From Desulfopila sp. IMCC35008 (lineage in GTDB: Bacteria > Desulfobacterota > Desulfobulbia > Desulfobulbales > Desulfocapsaceae), in assembly GCF_010646885.2 (NCBI RefSeq), contig NZ_CP050700.1, forward strand, positions 5,958,001 to 6,022,000: a DNA stretch of 64,000 nucleotides, given 5' to 3'. A model generated the notes under the pieces. That model was given only the letters and a program-made list of their open reading frames with translations. It searched no databases and was not told the DNA's origin. Each line of letters starts with the position of its first letter. The stretch's first letter is position 1. Of the stretch, positions 35,189 through 43,922 are shown piece by piece. The position numbers were made by a program, and so were the translations under genes.

Positions 35189-35617
35189 ATGCCATATTTC
35201 AAGAAAATTCTTCTTCCTGTGGACGGTTCGATCAGCTCAAAGCTTGCCAAGAAAAAAGCGGTGGGTATTGCTTTAGCGATGTCGGCTGAGATTGTGCTCG
35301 TGTATGTAACTGGCCCAATTCCTGCGTTTATCGTAGGGAAACCGCGTGAAGAAGCTGAGCTGGCTCAGAAGGAAGAAGCGGAAATCGTCCTTCGTCCATT
35401 CCGTGAGTTTCTTGGTGAAAACAAAATTACCTATTTTGAGGTGATTCGTCATGCCAGTAATGTAGGTAACGAGATATGTCAGATCGCGCGGGAAGAAGGG
35501 TGTGACCTTATTGTAATGGGATCACGGGGCATGAGTGATCTTGAAGGACTCGTCATGGGCAGTGTCACCCACCGGGTCCTGGCACTTTGCGGGATTCCTG
35601 TCCTGGTGGTGAGGTAG
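35189..35617 (+). CDS. Universal stress protein (UspA family)
   Basis: A single 142-aa Usp domain. It has KKILLPVDGS at the N-terminus and the ATP-binding pattern GSRGMSDLEGLVMGSVTHRVL, followed by PVLVV. It probably binds ATP as a dimer. AGGTGC precedes the ATG. Confidence 0.93.
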   Translation: MPYFKKILLPVDGSISSKLAKKKAVGIALAMSAEIVLVYVTGPIPAFIVGKPREEAELAQKEEAEIVLRPFREFLGENKITYFEVIRHASNVGNEICQIAREEGCDLIVMGSRGMSDLEGLVMGSVTHRVLALCGIPVLVVR

Positions 35618-35788
35618 CCGGCAGTACCCTGCGGGAAAAGGCCCTCGGTGCCGTCTTAGAAATTGTTGTGGCTGTAAGAAAAGTCTACTCTGACTTATAG
35701 CCGAAAAACAGGAGTACGGTACCGCTTGAGTCTATTAGACACTCAGAGTATGTGCTTCTATGCCCCAAAGGGTAGCCGGGGAGCCAGA

Positions 35789-36535
35789 CTACAGATCACG
35801 CATCTGGGGGAGGATGAGATCCAGGTCCTCGGGTCTGTCCACACCGAATCCCTGGTAGTCCGTCATGACCACATGTATAGAGATGTCTGCTTCGAGAAGC
35901 CGCAACTGTTCAAGCTTTTCAATTTTCTCAAGCGGGCTCGGCGGGAGGCTGGTAAATGTTCGCAGGGCGGTTAACCGGTACGCATAGAGTCCGATATGGA
36001 GCAGGTAATCCGTATGGGCAAGGTCTGCGTCCCGGATATAGGGGATTTTTGAACGGGAGAAATAGAGTGCATTGCCTTCTGATGAACGGACCACCTTGAC
36101 CCTGTCCGGATTCTCAGCTTGCCGAGCATCGATGATACGAGCAAGGGTGGTGACCTGTATAGACGGGTTGGAAAAGGGCTCAACAAGCTTTCCGGGCATG
36201 TTGCGGTCCAGTGCCGGCTCATCACCCTGTATGTTTACTACCACAGCCTCGTCTTCCAGTCCCAGGATTTCTGCAGCCTCCATGATCCTGTCTGATCCGG
36301 AGGGGTGGTCAGGGTCGGTCATCACCACCGGGACATTCCATTTCTCTGCCGCATCATATATGCGCCTGTCATCAGTCGCCAGGCATACTTTTTTAAGTAA
36401 AGGGCAGCTCGCCGCCCTCTCATAGACCCAATAGAACATGGGTTTTCCAAGGATATCTGCCAGGGGCTTTCCGGGGAATCTATGGGATTGGTAACGAGCT
36501 GGAATAATAGCGTAACAAGGAGGGAGGCTGCTCAT
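35789..36535 (-). CDS. kdsB: 3-deoxy-manno-octulosonate cytidylyltransferase
   Basis: Makes CMP-Kdo from Kdo and CTP for lipid A core synthesis, so the host has LPS. It carries IIPARYQSHRFPGKPLADI at the N-terminus, ATDDRRIYD, NIQGDEPALDR and YAYR. I choose ATG 36535 (248 aa), which has AAAGG eight bases upstream. The TTG at 36553 would add six residues. The length is normal for KdsB. Confidence 0.95.
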   Translation of the reverse strand: MSSLPPCYAIIPARYQSHRFPGKPLADILGKPMFYWVYERAASCPLLKKVCLATDDRRIYDAAEKWNVPVVMTDPDHPSGSDRIMEAAEILGLEDEAVVVNIQGDEPALDRNMPGKLVEPFSNPSIQVTTLARIIDARQAENPDRVKVVRSSEGNALYFSRSKIPYIRDADLAHTDYLLHIGLYAYRLTALRTFTSLPPSPLEKIEKLEQLRLLEADISIHVVMTDYQGFGVDRPEDLDLILPQMRDL

Positions 36536-36654
36536 ACTGAAAACCTTTATCAAAAGAAGATGGTCTGCACGCCGGTGGAGAGGCGGTATGGTATTAGTAT
36601 CGTATAGGGTCTTGGCACAGAATAGTACCGACTGAATTCAATTCTGGCCATGGA

Positions 36655-36697
36655 AAAATCAGGTCGCGGCCCGGGATGGCGCTTATAATCGGGCCGC
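36655..36697 (-). terminator. Terminator of the hydrogenase operon
   Basis: On the minus strand GCGGCCCG pairs perfectly with CGGGCCGC (36666-36697), followed within a few bases by TTTTT. It lies 28 bases after the hypB stop. Confidence 0.65.
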
Positions 36698-36724
36698 TAA
36701 GGCAGGGTAGGTTGACATCTTCTT

Positions 36725-37519
36725 TTACTTTGTCGCCGCTTTTTTGTTTTTTACCAGTTCACGGAGATAGTCAAACCAGCTATCCATTCCTTCGCCGGTG
36801 GTACTGGCAAGCTCAAGAACCTTCATTTTAGGGTTGATCTGAAGCGCTTCTCTTTTAGCCTCTTCAACAGGGAAATCAAAGTAAGGCAAGAGATCAATCT
36901 TGGAGATCATGAAGGTGTCTGCGGTGGTGAATGTCTTGGGGTATTTAGCCGGTTTGTCCGGGCCCTCCGGTACGGAGACAAGTACCACACGTTCGTGTTC
37001 ACCAAGATCGAAAGTGGCTGGGCAGACGAGATTGCCTACGTTTTCTATGAAAAGGATATCCACATCTTCATACCCCGGCTCTTTTTCCAGTTGGTGGAAG
37101 CCGCGATGGGTCATGGCCGCGTCGAGGTGGCAAGCACCTCCCGTGGTCAATTGCACAACGGGTACGCCTTTGGCGCGGATGCGTTCCGCATCGCGATCGG
37201 TTTCCGGGTCGCCCTCAATGACACCAATCTTTAACTCACCTTTCAGGGCCTCTATAGTGTGTTCTAGTAGGGTGGTCTTGCCTGAACCGGGGCTGGATAT
37301 GAGATTGAGTGCCACTGCACCAATATCATCGAAATGTTCACGGTTGGCACGGGCCATGGCATCGTTTGCCGCAAAAAGGCTGGCGTGCACATCAACAGTC
37401 TTTTTTTCATGACTGTGATCATGATCATGATCGTGGCTATGGCCGTGGCTGTGATCGTGGTCGTGGTCGTGGTCGTGATGATGGTCTGAAGGGCTGGGGC
37501 ATCCGCATGTATCGCACAT
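36725..37519 (-). CDS. hypB: Hydrogenase nickel incorporation GTPase HypB
   Basis: Delivers nickel to the hydrogenase large subunit with HypA. The N-terminus has CDTCGCP, the high-affinity nickel motif, and a His/Asp run at residues about 13-38 that can store nickel. The G domain has the P-loop SSPGSGKTTLL, the inter-subunit metal site with GGACHLDAAM and ENVGNLVCPA, and ISKIDLL. The length of 264 aa is typical. It is the last gene of the hydrogenase operon. Confidence 0.96.
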   Translation of the reverse strand: MCDTCGCPSPSDHHHDHDHDHDHSHGHSHDHDHDHSHEKKTVDVHASLFAANDAMARANREHFDDIGAVALNLISSPGSGKTTLLEHTIEALKGELKIGVIEGDPETDRDAERIRAKGVPVVQLTTGGACHLDAAMTHRGFHQLEKEPGYEDVDILFIENVGNLVCPATFDLGEHERVVLVSVPEGPDKPAKYPKTFTTADTFMISKIDLLPYFDFPVEEAKREALQINPKMKVLELASTTGEGMDSWFDYLRELVKNKKAATK

Positions 37520-37555
37520 AATTGTTCCCTCGTTTATATCGTGTCGGGATGAATG

Positions 37556-37903
37556 TTATTCCATCTCGACCTGTTTTAAAATCAGGTCATCTCCGCCGGA
37601 TGGGACGAGGAAGACCTCCTGGCATTTTTCACACTGATCGGGGCGGTCCCCAGTTGTTTTAAACTCGTGTTTGCAGGTTGGGCAGTTGTAGGTTACCGGG
37701 GGTACCTCAATGATCAGCTTGGCATCTTTGAGTAATGGATCCTGCGGCGAAAGAGCCTCGAAACCAAAGGTGAAGGAATCGACAACCACACCGGAGAGCG
37801 GTCCGATCTCCATTGTTATCTTGATGACCTTGGTCATCTTGTTTTCAATTGCAAGGTCGTTGAGCTGCTGGATCAAGCCCTGGACCAGAGACATTTCATG
37901 CAT
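37556..37903 (-). CDS. hypA: Hydrogenase maturation nickel chaperone HypA
   Basis: The 115-aa protein starts MHEMSLV, where His2 is the nickel ligand. A zinc ribbon is formed by CPTC and CEKC. It works with HypB, which follows 36 bases downstream. Confidence 0.96.
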   Translation of the reverse strand: MHEMSLVQGLIQQLNDLAIENKMTKVIKITMEIGPLSGVVVDSFTFGFEALSPQDPLLKDAKLIIEVPPVTYNCPTCKHEFKTTGDRPDQCEKCQEVFLVPSGGDDLILKQVEME

Positions 37904-37918
37904 GACTGATCCGGGCTC

Positions 37919-38422
37919 CTAGTTTACATCCTTTTTGGTCACTTCGACCCCAAGATCTGTAAGTCGCTTCAGGATCATGTCGGCGACCTCAACCATGCGG
38001 TTTGCGGCAATATCAGAAAGTTCTATCGATTCAGTAAGTTCCTTGGGTATGATGGTGTAAAATTCGACCTCGTTGGGCGATTCACCGCGCAACTTACAGA
38101 CTTCAAGAATCTCAAGCAAGCCGAGTTGGTGGGGCGACATTTTGGTCTGGAAAGCACCGGCACGGACATCGTCGAGGGCGTAGAAATGAAATGAACCTGG
38201 CTCACCCTCAATATCCACGACATCGATAACGAGTACCGGGTCGCAGGTTTCGAGAAACGGTGCCATGTAGATACCTGCTGTCCCTACATCCTGGATATCA
38301 ACGTTATCAGGGAAATCATAGTTGTTTTGCAGGTACTGGACGACGTGTACTCCGAACCCTTCATCGCGGAGCAGAAGGTTGCCGATACCGGCGATGCCAA
38401 TTTTCTTCTTTTCAGTTGTCAT
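37919..38422 (-). CDS. hyaD: Hydrogenase maturation endopeptidase (HyaD/HybD family)
   Basis: Cleaves the C-terminal extension of the large subunit after NiFe cofactor insertion. Nickel-sensing residues are Glu in GIGNLLLRDEGFGVHV, Asp in VIDVVD and His in MSPHQLG. The length is 167 aa. It lies between hypE and hypA, each with a 15-base gap. Its substrate is probably the large subunit at 43923, which ends in a 15-residue extension. Confidence 0.93.
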   Translation of the reverse strand: MTTEKKKIGIAGIGNLLLRDEGFGVHVVQYLQNNYDFPDNVDIQDVGTAGIYMAPFLETCDPVLVIDVVDIEGEPGSFHFYALDDVRAGAFQTKMSPHQLGLLEILEVCKLRGESPNEVEFYTIIPKELTESIELSDIAANRMVEVADMILKRLTDLGVEVTKKDVN

Positions 38423-38437
38423 GATATGATGTTTTTT

Positions 38438-39451
38438 TTAACAAATTCTTGGAAGTGGCTCGCCATGAAGCGGGGTGACCACGCGTGATCCACCAACGGG
38501 GGTGTTGATTGTGACCCGGCCTGCTTTTCCGGCCGTCACTCTGCCTATGATGACCGCCTCGGCACCTTCGGATGTCGAGCGCATGATTTCAAGAGCCTGT
38601 TCCGCTTTATCCGCAGCAACGACGGCAAGGCATTTGCCTTCGTTGGCCAGATACATCGGTTCCAGCCCAAGCATCTCACAGGCAGCGCGTACCGAGGGGC
38701 GGATGGGTAAATCCTCATCACGCAATTCGATGGAAAGCCCGCTGCTGGCAGCAATCTCATTGAGTGAAGTGGCCACACCTCCACGGGTTGGGTCACGCAG
38801 GGTATGCACTGCCCCGGGTATTTCTTGGAGAAGCTTGGCTACCAGTCTGTGGAGGGAGCGGGTGTCGCTCTTAAGATCACCTTCCAGGGCAACTCCAGCC
38901 CTGCGGGTCATAATAGTAATACCGTGGTCTCCAAGTGTTCCTGAAAGCAGGATGGCGTCACCTTCTTCCGCTTTAGCGGAGGATATCACCACATCTGTAT
39001 CGACCACACCGATTCCGGAAGTATTGATGAATATCTTGTCACCTTTGCCTTTGGGAACTACCTTGGTGTCACCGGTGACGACAGGTACATCGGCTTCCTT
39101 GCAAGCCTCACTGATCGACTGGATAATACGTTCCAGATCGTCAAACGGCAAGCCTTCCTCGAGAATGAGGCCAAGGCTGAGGCAAAGTGGTTTGGCACCA
39201 CGCATGGCAAGGTCGTTTATGGTACCATGAACGGCGAGTTTACCGATATCACCGCCTGGGAAAAAGAGCGGATCAACAACATAGGAGTCAGTGGTAAAGG
39301 CAAGATTTCCTTTCTGGTTCTCAATGATTGCACTGTCTTCAAGGCTGTGCAGTGTCGGGTTGTCCAGATATTTCAGGAACAGGTTGCCGATCAGTTCCTG
39401 GCTGGCAAGACCGCCGCTGCCATGGTCAAGAAGAATTGTTTTTTCAGCCAT
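38438..39451 (-). CDS. hypE: Carbamoyl dehydratase HypE
   Basis: Makes the thiocyanate group that becomes the cyanide ligands of the NiFe site. It has the PurM-like ATP-binding fold (LLDHGSGGLASQEL, TTDSYVVDPLFFPGGD, DPTRGGVATSLNE). The C-terminus is PRIC, with the essential terminal Cys337. It is separated from hypD by 78 bases that contain a REP-like palindrome. Confidence 0.96.
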   Translation of the reverse strand: MAEKTILLDHGSGGLASQELIGNLFLKYLDNPTLHSLEDSAIIENQKGNLAFTTDSYVVDPLFFPGGDIGKLAVHGTINDLAMRGAKPLCLSLGLILEEGLPFDDLERIIQSISEACKEADVPVVTGDTKVVPKGKGDKIFINTSGIGVVDTDVVISSAKAEEGDAILLSGTLGDHGITIMTRRAGVALEGDLKSDTRSLHRLVAKLLQEIPGAVHTLRDPTRGGVATSLNEIAASSGLSIELRDEDLPIRPSVRAACEMLGLEPMYLANEGKCLAVVAADKAEQALEIMRSTSEGAEAVIIGRVTAGKAGRVTINTPVGGSRVVTPLHGEPLPRIC

Positions 39452-39503
39452 TATTTCTCACGTCTCACTTTCACAAAATATCAAAAATATTTAAGCGGTT
39501 TGT

Positions 39504-39527
39504 GGGGTCAGGCTTAAGCCTGACCCC
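39504..39527. repeat. Perfect 24-bp palindrome, REP-like, between hypD and hypE
   Basis: Two halves of 12 bases (GGGGTCAGGCTT and its complement AAGCCTGACCCC) abut at the centre, two bases from the hypD stop. The GGGGTC end matches the end of the Y1 transposase element at 14591, so it may be a REP-type sequence mobilised by such transposases. As RNA it would form a very stable stem inside the operon. Confidence 0.6.
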
Positions 39528-39529
39528 GG

Positions 39530-40618
39530 CTAGTCATCCTGACCGTATTTATGGTAGGCGGCACATGTTCCTTCGCTTGAAACCATACAGGGACCAATCG
39601 GGTTGGCAGGAGAACAACGTTTGTTAAAGAGCGGGCATTCATTAGGGGTGGCAATGCCTTTTAAAATTTGTCCACACATGCAGCCCTTGGCCTCTTCCAC
39701 TTCCGGAAGGACGATATCCAGTCGAACCTGGGCGTCGAATTGGCTGTATTTATCACGAATTTTCAGACCACTGCCGGGTATCACACCTAAGCCGCGCCAT
39801 TCCATATCTGCTGGCTCAAAAATCTCTTCAACCATCTGACATGCTCGGGCATTTCCTTCCCAGGTAACGACACGGGGGTAAATATTTTCAACCTTAATGT
39901 CGTTGTTTGCAACCTGTCTGGCCAGCATAATCAACCCCTTGACCAGATCGGCAGTCTCAAAACCGGCAACGACGCAGGCCAGACCATATTTCGTGGCAAG
40001 CGGTTCATACGCCTTGGCCCCGATAATTGAGGACACATGACCCGGGCAGAGCAGCCCGTCTATCTTGAGTTCAGGATCATCAAGCAGGGCGATCAGCGGC
40101 GGTGGCATGGTTTTCTGGGTGGAAAACACCACAAAGTTCTCAATACCCTGCACCTTGGCCGCCATGATCGTTGCGGCAATGGTCGGGGTTGTTGTCTCAA
40201 AACCGACTCCAAGAAAGACGACAAGCTCGTCCGGGTTTCTCTTGGCGAGGTCAAGGGCGTCCATGGCAGAATAGACGATATCGACCTTGGCACCACGTGA
40301 ACTGGCGTTGGCCAGTGAGCCATTTGAGCCCGGCACCCTGAAAAGGTCCCCGAATATTGCGACCCGTACACCAGGCTGGTCGGCCATGGCGATAAAGGCG
40401 TCCATGTGCGGAGCAGAGGTGACGCAGACAGGGCAGCCGGGGCCGGAGACAAGCTCCATGCCTTTGGGCAGGATAGTGCGCAGTCCATTGCGAAAAATGG
40501 CCATGGTATGCGAGCCGCAAACCTCCATCACTCTCAGCGGTTTAGTGACAACCTGCTGCAGTTCCTCTACCAGCGGTTTGACCAGCTCAAGGTCTCGATA
40601 TTCGTCGAGGTGCTTCAT
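39530..40618 (-). CDS. hypD: Hydrogenase formation protein HypD
   Basis: Iron-sulfur scaffold for assembly of Fe(CN)2CO, working with HypC and HypE. It carries the motifs CGSHTMAIFRNGLR, SGPGCPVCVT and FGVGFETTTPTIA-type VGFETTTPT, and a C-terminal [4Fe-4S] set including GCMCGQILKG and CPLFNKRC. The length of 362 aa is typical. Its start overlaps the hypC stop by four bases. Confidence 0.96.
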   Translation of the reverse strand: MKHLDEYRDLELVKPLVEELQQVVTKPLRVMEVCGSHTMAIFRNGLRTILPKGMELVSGPGCPVCVTSAPHMDAFIAMADQPGVRVAIFGDLFRVPGSNGSLANASSRGAKVDIVYSAMDALDLAKRNPDELVVFLGVGFETTTPTIAATIMAAKVQGIENFVVFSTQKTMPPPLIALLDDPELKIDGLLCPGHVSSIIGAKAYEPLATKYGLACVVAGFETADLVKGLIMLARQVANNDIKVENIYPRVVTWEGNARACQMVEEIFEPADMEWRGLGVIPGSGLKIRDKYSQFDAQVRLDIVLPEVEEAKGCMCGQILKGIATPNECPLFNKRCSPANPIGPCMVSSEGTCAAYHKYGQDD

Positions 40619-40890
40619 ATAATATCGGTCCTCAGCAGTTCCTCAGGCATGGTGTCTGCGAGCTGTTTGAGTAAGGCCAGGTTTTTCTTTGCTTCTTCTT
40701 CGACCAGGGAGTGGATGGCGAAACCGGCATGGATGATGACATAGTCACCGACATTGGGCCAGTGGTCGACGATATCGAGTCGGACTTCTTTACTGATGCC
40801 GTCGGCGTCGACGGTCGCAATCTGGCTGGTGGTAAAATCGTCCGGATCACCTTCAACCTTGGTAACCTTCATGGGAATTGCGAGACACAT
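40615..40890 (-). CDS. hypC: Hydrogenase assembly chaperone HypC
   Basis: The 91-aa protein begins MCLAIPMKV, with the essential Cys2. It shuttles the iron centre from HypD to the large subunit. It overlaps the end of hypF by 38 bases and the start of hypD by 4, showing tight translational coupling. Confidence 0.95.
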   Translation of the reverse strand: MCLAIPMKVTKVEGDPDDFTTSQIATVDADGISKEVRLDIVDHWPNVGDYVIIHAGFAIHSLVEEEAKKNLALLKQLADTMPEELLRTDII

Positions 40891-43204
40891 GTTGCAGACC
40901 TCCTGTTATTGTCTGACCGAGGGAGATTCCGCCATCGTTAATCGGCAGTGTTTCCCCGGTATATACTTCAATGTTATGTGGTGGTAATGCATGGAATAAC
41001 CCCTCCAGCAGCAGGCTATTCTGCATGCAGCCGCCTGCCAGCACAACTTGCCTGACTCCGGTGGATTCAGCAAGGTGTCGTACCACGTCTACGAGGTTGC
41101 CGATCAGCATGAAATGGAACATCATGGCAGCCTCTTCAGGCGATGTGCCTGTTTGCACAGCAGCAGCTAGCAGTTTAACAAATTCTGCGGAACAAATCTC
41201 TATTTTTCCGCCCTCTTTGCCCAATTGGAAAGGCTCGCTGCGGCCGCAAAAGTCTTCGATCTGGTGGTGCCAGGTCGATGTCATCGACCGTCTTGCCAAT
41301 GATTCCAGTTCGATGGCTGCCTGGCCCTCGTAACTGATATCTTGCCGTACTCCTAATATCGAGGCGGCGGCATCGAATAACCTGCCGCAACTTGAGGAGA
41401 GCGGGGTGTTGAAACCATTGTCCAGCATGGTATGGATGACCTTCCTTTTTTCAAGTGGTATCCGGTCAAGTGATTGTGGCAGCAGTTCGTCCGGGCAGGG
41501 ACCATCGAAGGCACTATAGAGTGCCGAAAGCCCCATGCGCCAGGGCTGTGCCGCGGCGGCGTCTCCACCGGGCAGGCGCAACTGCTGAAGGTGGGCGAGA
41601 CGTTTATAGCTGGTGAGATCGGCAAGAAGAATCTCACCGCCCCAGATTGTCTTGTCGGGTCCATACCCTGTTCCGTCCATAATAACGCCAAGCACGGGGC
41701 CTGAGATACCATGCTCGGCCATGACTGTGACGGCATGGGCGTGATGATGCTGGACACGGTAGAGCGGGATATCGAGTTCAGAAGCATAGTGGCTGCTGAG
41801 GTAATCAGGATGCTGGTCGCAAACGGCGATCTCTGGTTCAATCTGAAAAACGTTCTGCAGGTGCTCTATTGATTCTAGGTAAAAATCATAGGATTCCAGA
41901 TTGAACAAGTCGCCTATGTGTTGACTCAAAAAAGCACTGTTTTCGCGACCGAGACAAAAGGTGGACTTGAGTCCGCCGCCACAGCCGATAACTTGCGGAA
42001 GTTTCCAGGGGATCTCAACCGGTGCCGGAACATAGCCCCGGGCTCGGCGATAAATCTGTTGCCTGCTGTTGGTGACCCGGGCCACGGAGTCATCGATCCG
42101 GGTTACGATATCCCGGTTATGCAGCAGAAAATTGTCGGCGATTTTTCCAAGACGCTGGATGGCATCGTCATTGGCTGTGCAAATAGGGGCACCGCTAACA
42201 TTACCTGACGTCATCACCAGTGCATCCGGGCATCCGGGTTGTTGAAAGAGCAAGTGGTGAAAGGGCGTATAGGGCAGCATGACGCCGAGCTCATCAATTT
42301 GAGGTGCGAGGTTGTCGGCAAGGGAGAAAGTATCTTTCTTGTGCAGGAGTACGATTGGTTGCGCCGTGGATTGAAGGAGTTGTTTTTCCTCTTCACTGAT
42401 GTGGCAGTGCTGTTTAACAACTTCCAGGTTGGCCATCATGACCGCAAGTGGCTTGTCTGGACGACCTTTTCTTTGGCGCAAGGTTTGCACAACCTGATGC
42501 GAATAGCCGTTTACCGTCAAATGAAATCCACCCAGGCCGCGGATGGCCAGGATCTTGTCGGCTGCCAGTGCTTTGCTGGTTTCGGTGAGTGGTGAGTCGG
42601 TTGGCAGTAGCTGGCCTTTATTGTCATGAAAACTCAATTGAGGTCCACAATCACCACAGGCGTTGGGCTGGGCGTGAAATCTCCTGTCGGTAGGATCGTG
42701 ATACTGCTCATCGCAGACACCACACATGGGAAAGACCTTCATAGAGGTCTTGGGCCGGTCATAGGGAATCGATTCCACAATGGAAAATCGAGGTCCGCAG
42801 TTGGTGCAATTTATAAACGGGTAGTGGTGGCGATGATCTTTTGGGTCGAGCATCTCGGCCAGACAGTCACTGCAGAGTGCGATGTCTGGTGGGATGGCGG
42901 TACAGGCTGTGTCACCGGTTTTGCTTGCAAGTATTGTAAAACCGCTGACGTCACTTGGTTCACTGATTTCATGGTGCTCAAGTGAGACGATTCGGGAAAG
43001 GGGAGGGGCCTCAGCCTCCAGCGCCTCCACAAATGCAGAAAGCCTGTCGCCTGGAGCGTGGGCATGTACAACAACCCCGTCACTGGTGTTCGTCACCGTG
43101 CCGTTTATCTCAAGGCGAGAGGCCAGATTGTAGACAAAGGGCCGAAACCCTACACCCTGGACAGTGCCGCGGATGAGGATTTCGAACCCTTTTGGATCCT
43201 TCAT
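40853..43204 (-). CDS. hypF: Carbamoyltransferase HypF
   Basis: Makes the carbamoyl group that HypE converts to cyanide. Domain order: acylphosphatase (IRGTVQGVGFRPFVYNLA), two zinc fingers (CSDCLAEM, CTNCGPRF, CGVCDEQY, CGDCGPQL), a YrdC-like domain (AIRGLGGFHL, RKGRPDKPLAVM) and a Kae1-like domain (HHHAHAVTVMAEHG, DGTGYGPD). The length of 783 aa is normal. ATG 43204 lies 11 bases after the cytochrome b stop. Confidence 0.96.
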   Translation of the reverse strand: MKDPKGFEILIRGTVQGVGFRPFVYNLASRLEINGTVTNTSDGVVVHAHAPGDRLSAFVEALEAEAPPLSRIVSLEHHEISEPSDVSGFTILASKTGDTACTAIPPDIALCSDCLAEMLDPKDHRHHYPFINCTNCGPRFSIVESIPYDRPKTSMKVFPMCGVCDEQYHDPTDRRFHAQPNACGDCGPQLSFHDNKGQLLPTDSPLTETSKALAADKILAIRGLGGFHLTVNGYSHQVVQTLRQRKGRPDKPLAVMMANLEVVKQHCHISEEEKQLLQSTAQPIVLLHKKDTFSLADNLAPQIDELGVMLPYTPFHHLLFQQPGCPDALVMTSGNVSGAPICTANDDAIQRLGKIADNFLLHNRDIVTRIDDSVARVTNSRQQIYRRARGYVPAPVEIPWKLPQVIGCGGGLKSTFCLGRENSAFLSQHIGDLFNLESYDFYLESIEHLQNVFQIEPEIAVCDQHPDYLSSHYASELDIPLYRVQHHHAHAVTVMAEHGISGPVLGVIMDGTGYGPDKTIWGGEILLADLTSYKRLAHLQQLRLPGGDAAAAQPWRMGLSALYSAFDGPCPDELLPQSLDRIPLEKRKVIHTMLDNGFNTPLSSSCGRLFDAAASILGVRQDISYEGQAAIELESLARRSMTSTWHHQIEDFCGRSEPFQLGKEGGKIEICSAEFVKLLAAAVQTGTSPEEAAMMFHFMLIGNLVDVVRHLAESTGVRQVVLAGGCMQNSLLLEGLFHALPPHNIEVYTGETLPINDGGISLGQTITGGLQHVSRNSHEGYQG

Positions 43205-43215
43205 GCTTCTTACTG

Positions 43216-43860
43216 CTATTCCTTATGCAGGAATTTGTCACCCGTAAAAATAGAGGAGATAATTCCTTCAGGTTCCTTCACGTCATTCCAGATACAGAGA
43301 TATACGTGAATGATGGCGAACATCATGAACCACCACATCAACAGGTGATGGATGTAGCGTCCCATCTGCTGGCTGCCGAAAAGGGCAAGACCCCAGCCTT
43401 CCCAGAAGGGGGCTTCGGGGAACAGCATGAAGAAACCGCTGATGATCATGAGGATCGCGATGATAAAAGTGAACACGTAGGTCAGTCCGGCCAGGACATT
43501 GTGGCCGAGACGGGTCTCATGTTCTTCTGTGATGTAGGCATAACGAAGAATAGTGCCGAACAGATTCTTGATGTTACGTGGGGTGATCGGCAGGATATCC
43601 CAGATACGTTCCTGCTTGTTGCCGAAAATGTAGAGAAAGGCACGGATAATAATTGCACTCGCAAATACATAGCCGGCGACAAAGTGCATAAAACGCATTG
43701 TTGCCATTGGAAAACTGGCGCTGCCTTCTATCATGGTATTGGTCCACGGGCCGTTGATATAAAACCCGGTGGTAACCAGCATCACAATAGACAGGGCATA
43801 CATCCAGTGAAAGAGCCGGAACAGTATGGACCAGCTTTGCTTCTTTACATATGTTGCCAT
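43216..43860 (-). CDS. hyaC: [NiFe]-hydrogenase cytochrome b subunit
   Basis: The 214-aa membrane protein has four hydrophobic segments and haem-ligand histidines in LFRLFHWMYAL, MRFMHFVAGY, and IHHLLMWW with HVYLCIW. It anchors the periplasmic hydrogenase and passes electrons to quinone, as in HyaC. AGGAGG precedes the ATG. It lies between the large subunit and hypF. Confidence 0.92.
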   Translation of the reverse strand: MATYVKKQSWSILFRLFHWMYALSIVMLVTTGFYINGPWTNTMIEGSASFPMATMRFMHFVAGYVFASAIIIRAFLYIFGNKQERIWDILPITPRNIKNLFGTILRYAYITEEHETRLGHNVLAGLTYVFTFIIAILMIISGFFMLFPEAPFWEGWGLALFGSQQMGRYIHHLLMWWFMMFAIIHVYLCIWNDVKEPEGIISSIFTGDKFLHKE

Positions 43861-43922
43861 TGTCTTAACCTCCTACGGTTTAATCCGGAAAAGAATGGTT
43901 TCTTGTCATAAAAGTACTGTGA

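Noticed and set aside
38475..39230. Long plus-strand frame opposite hypE
   Set aside because: Shadow of hypE; serine- and arginine-rich composition typical of antisense frames.
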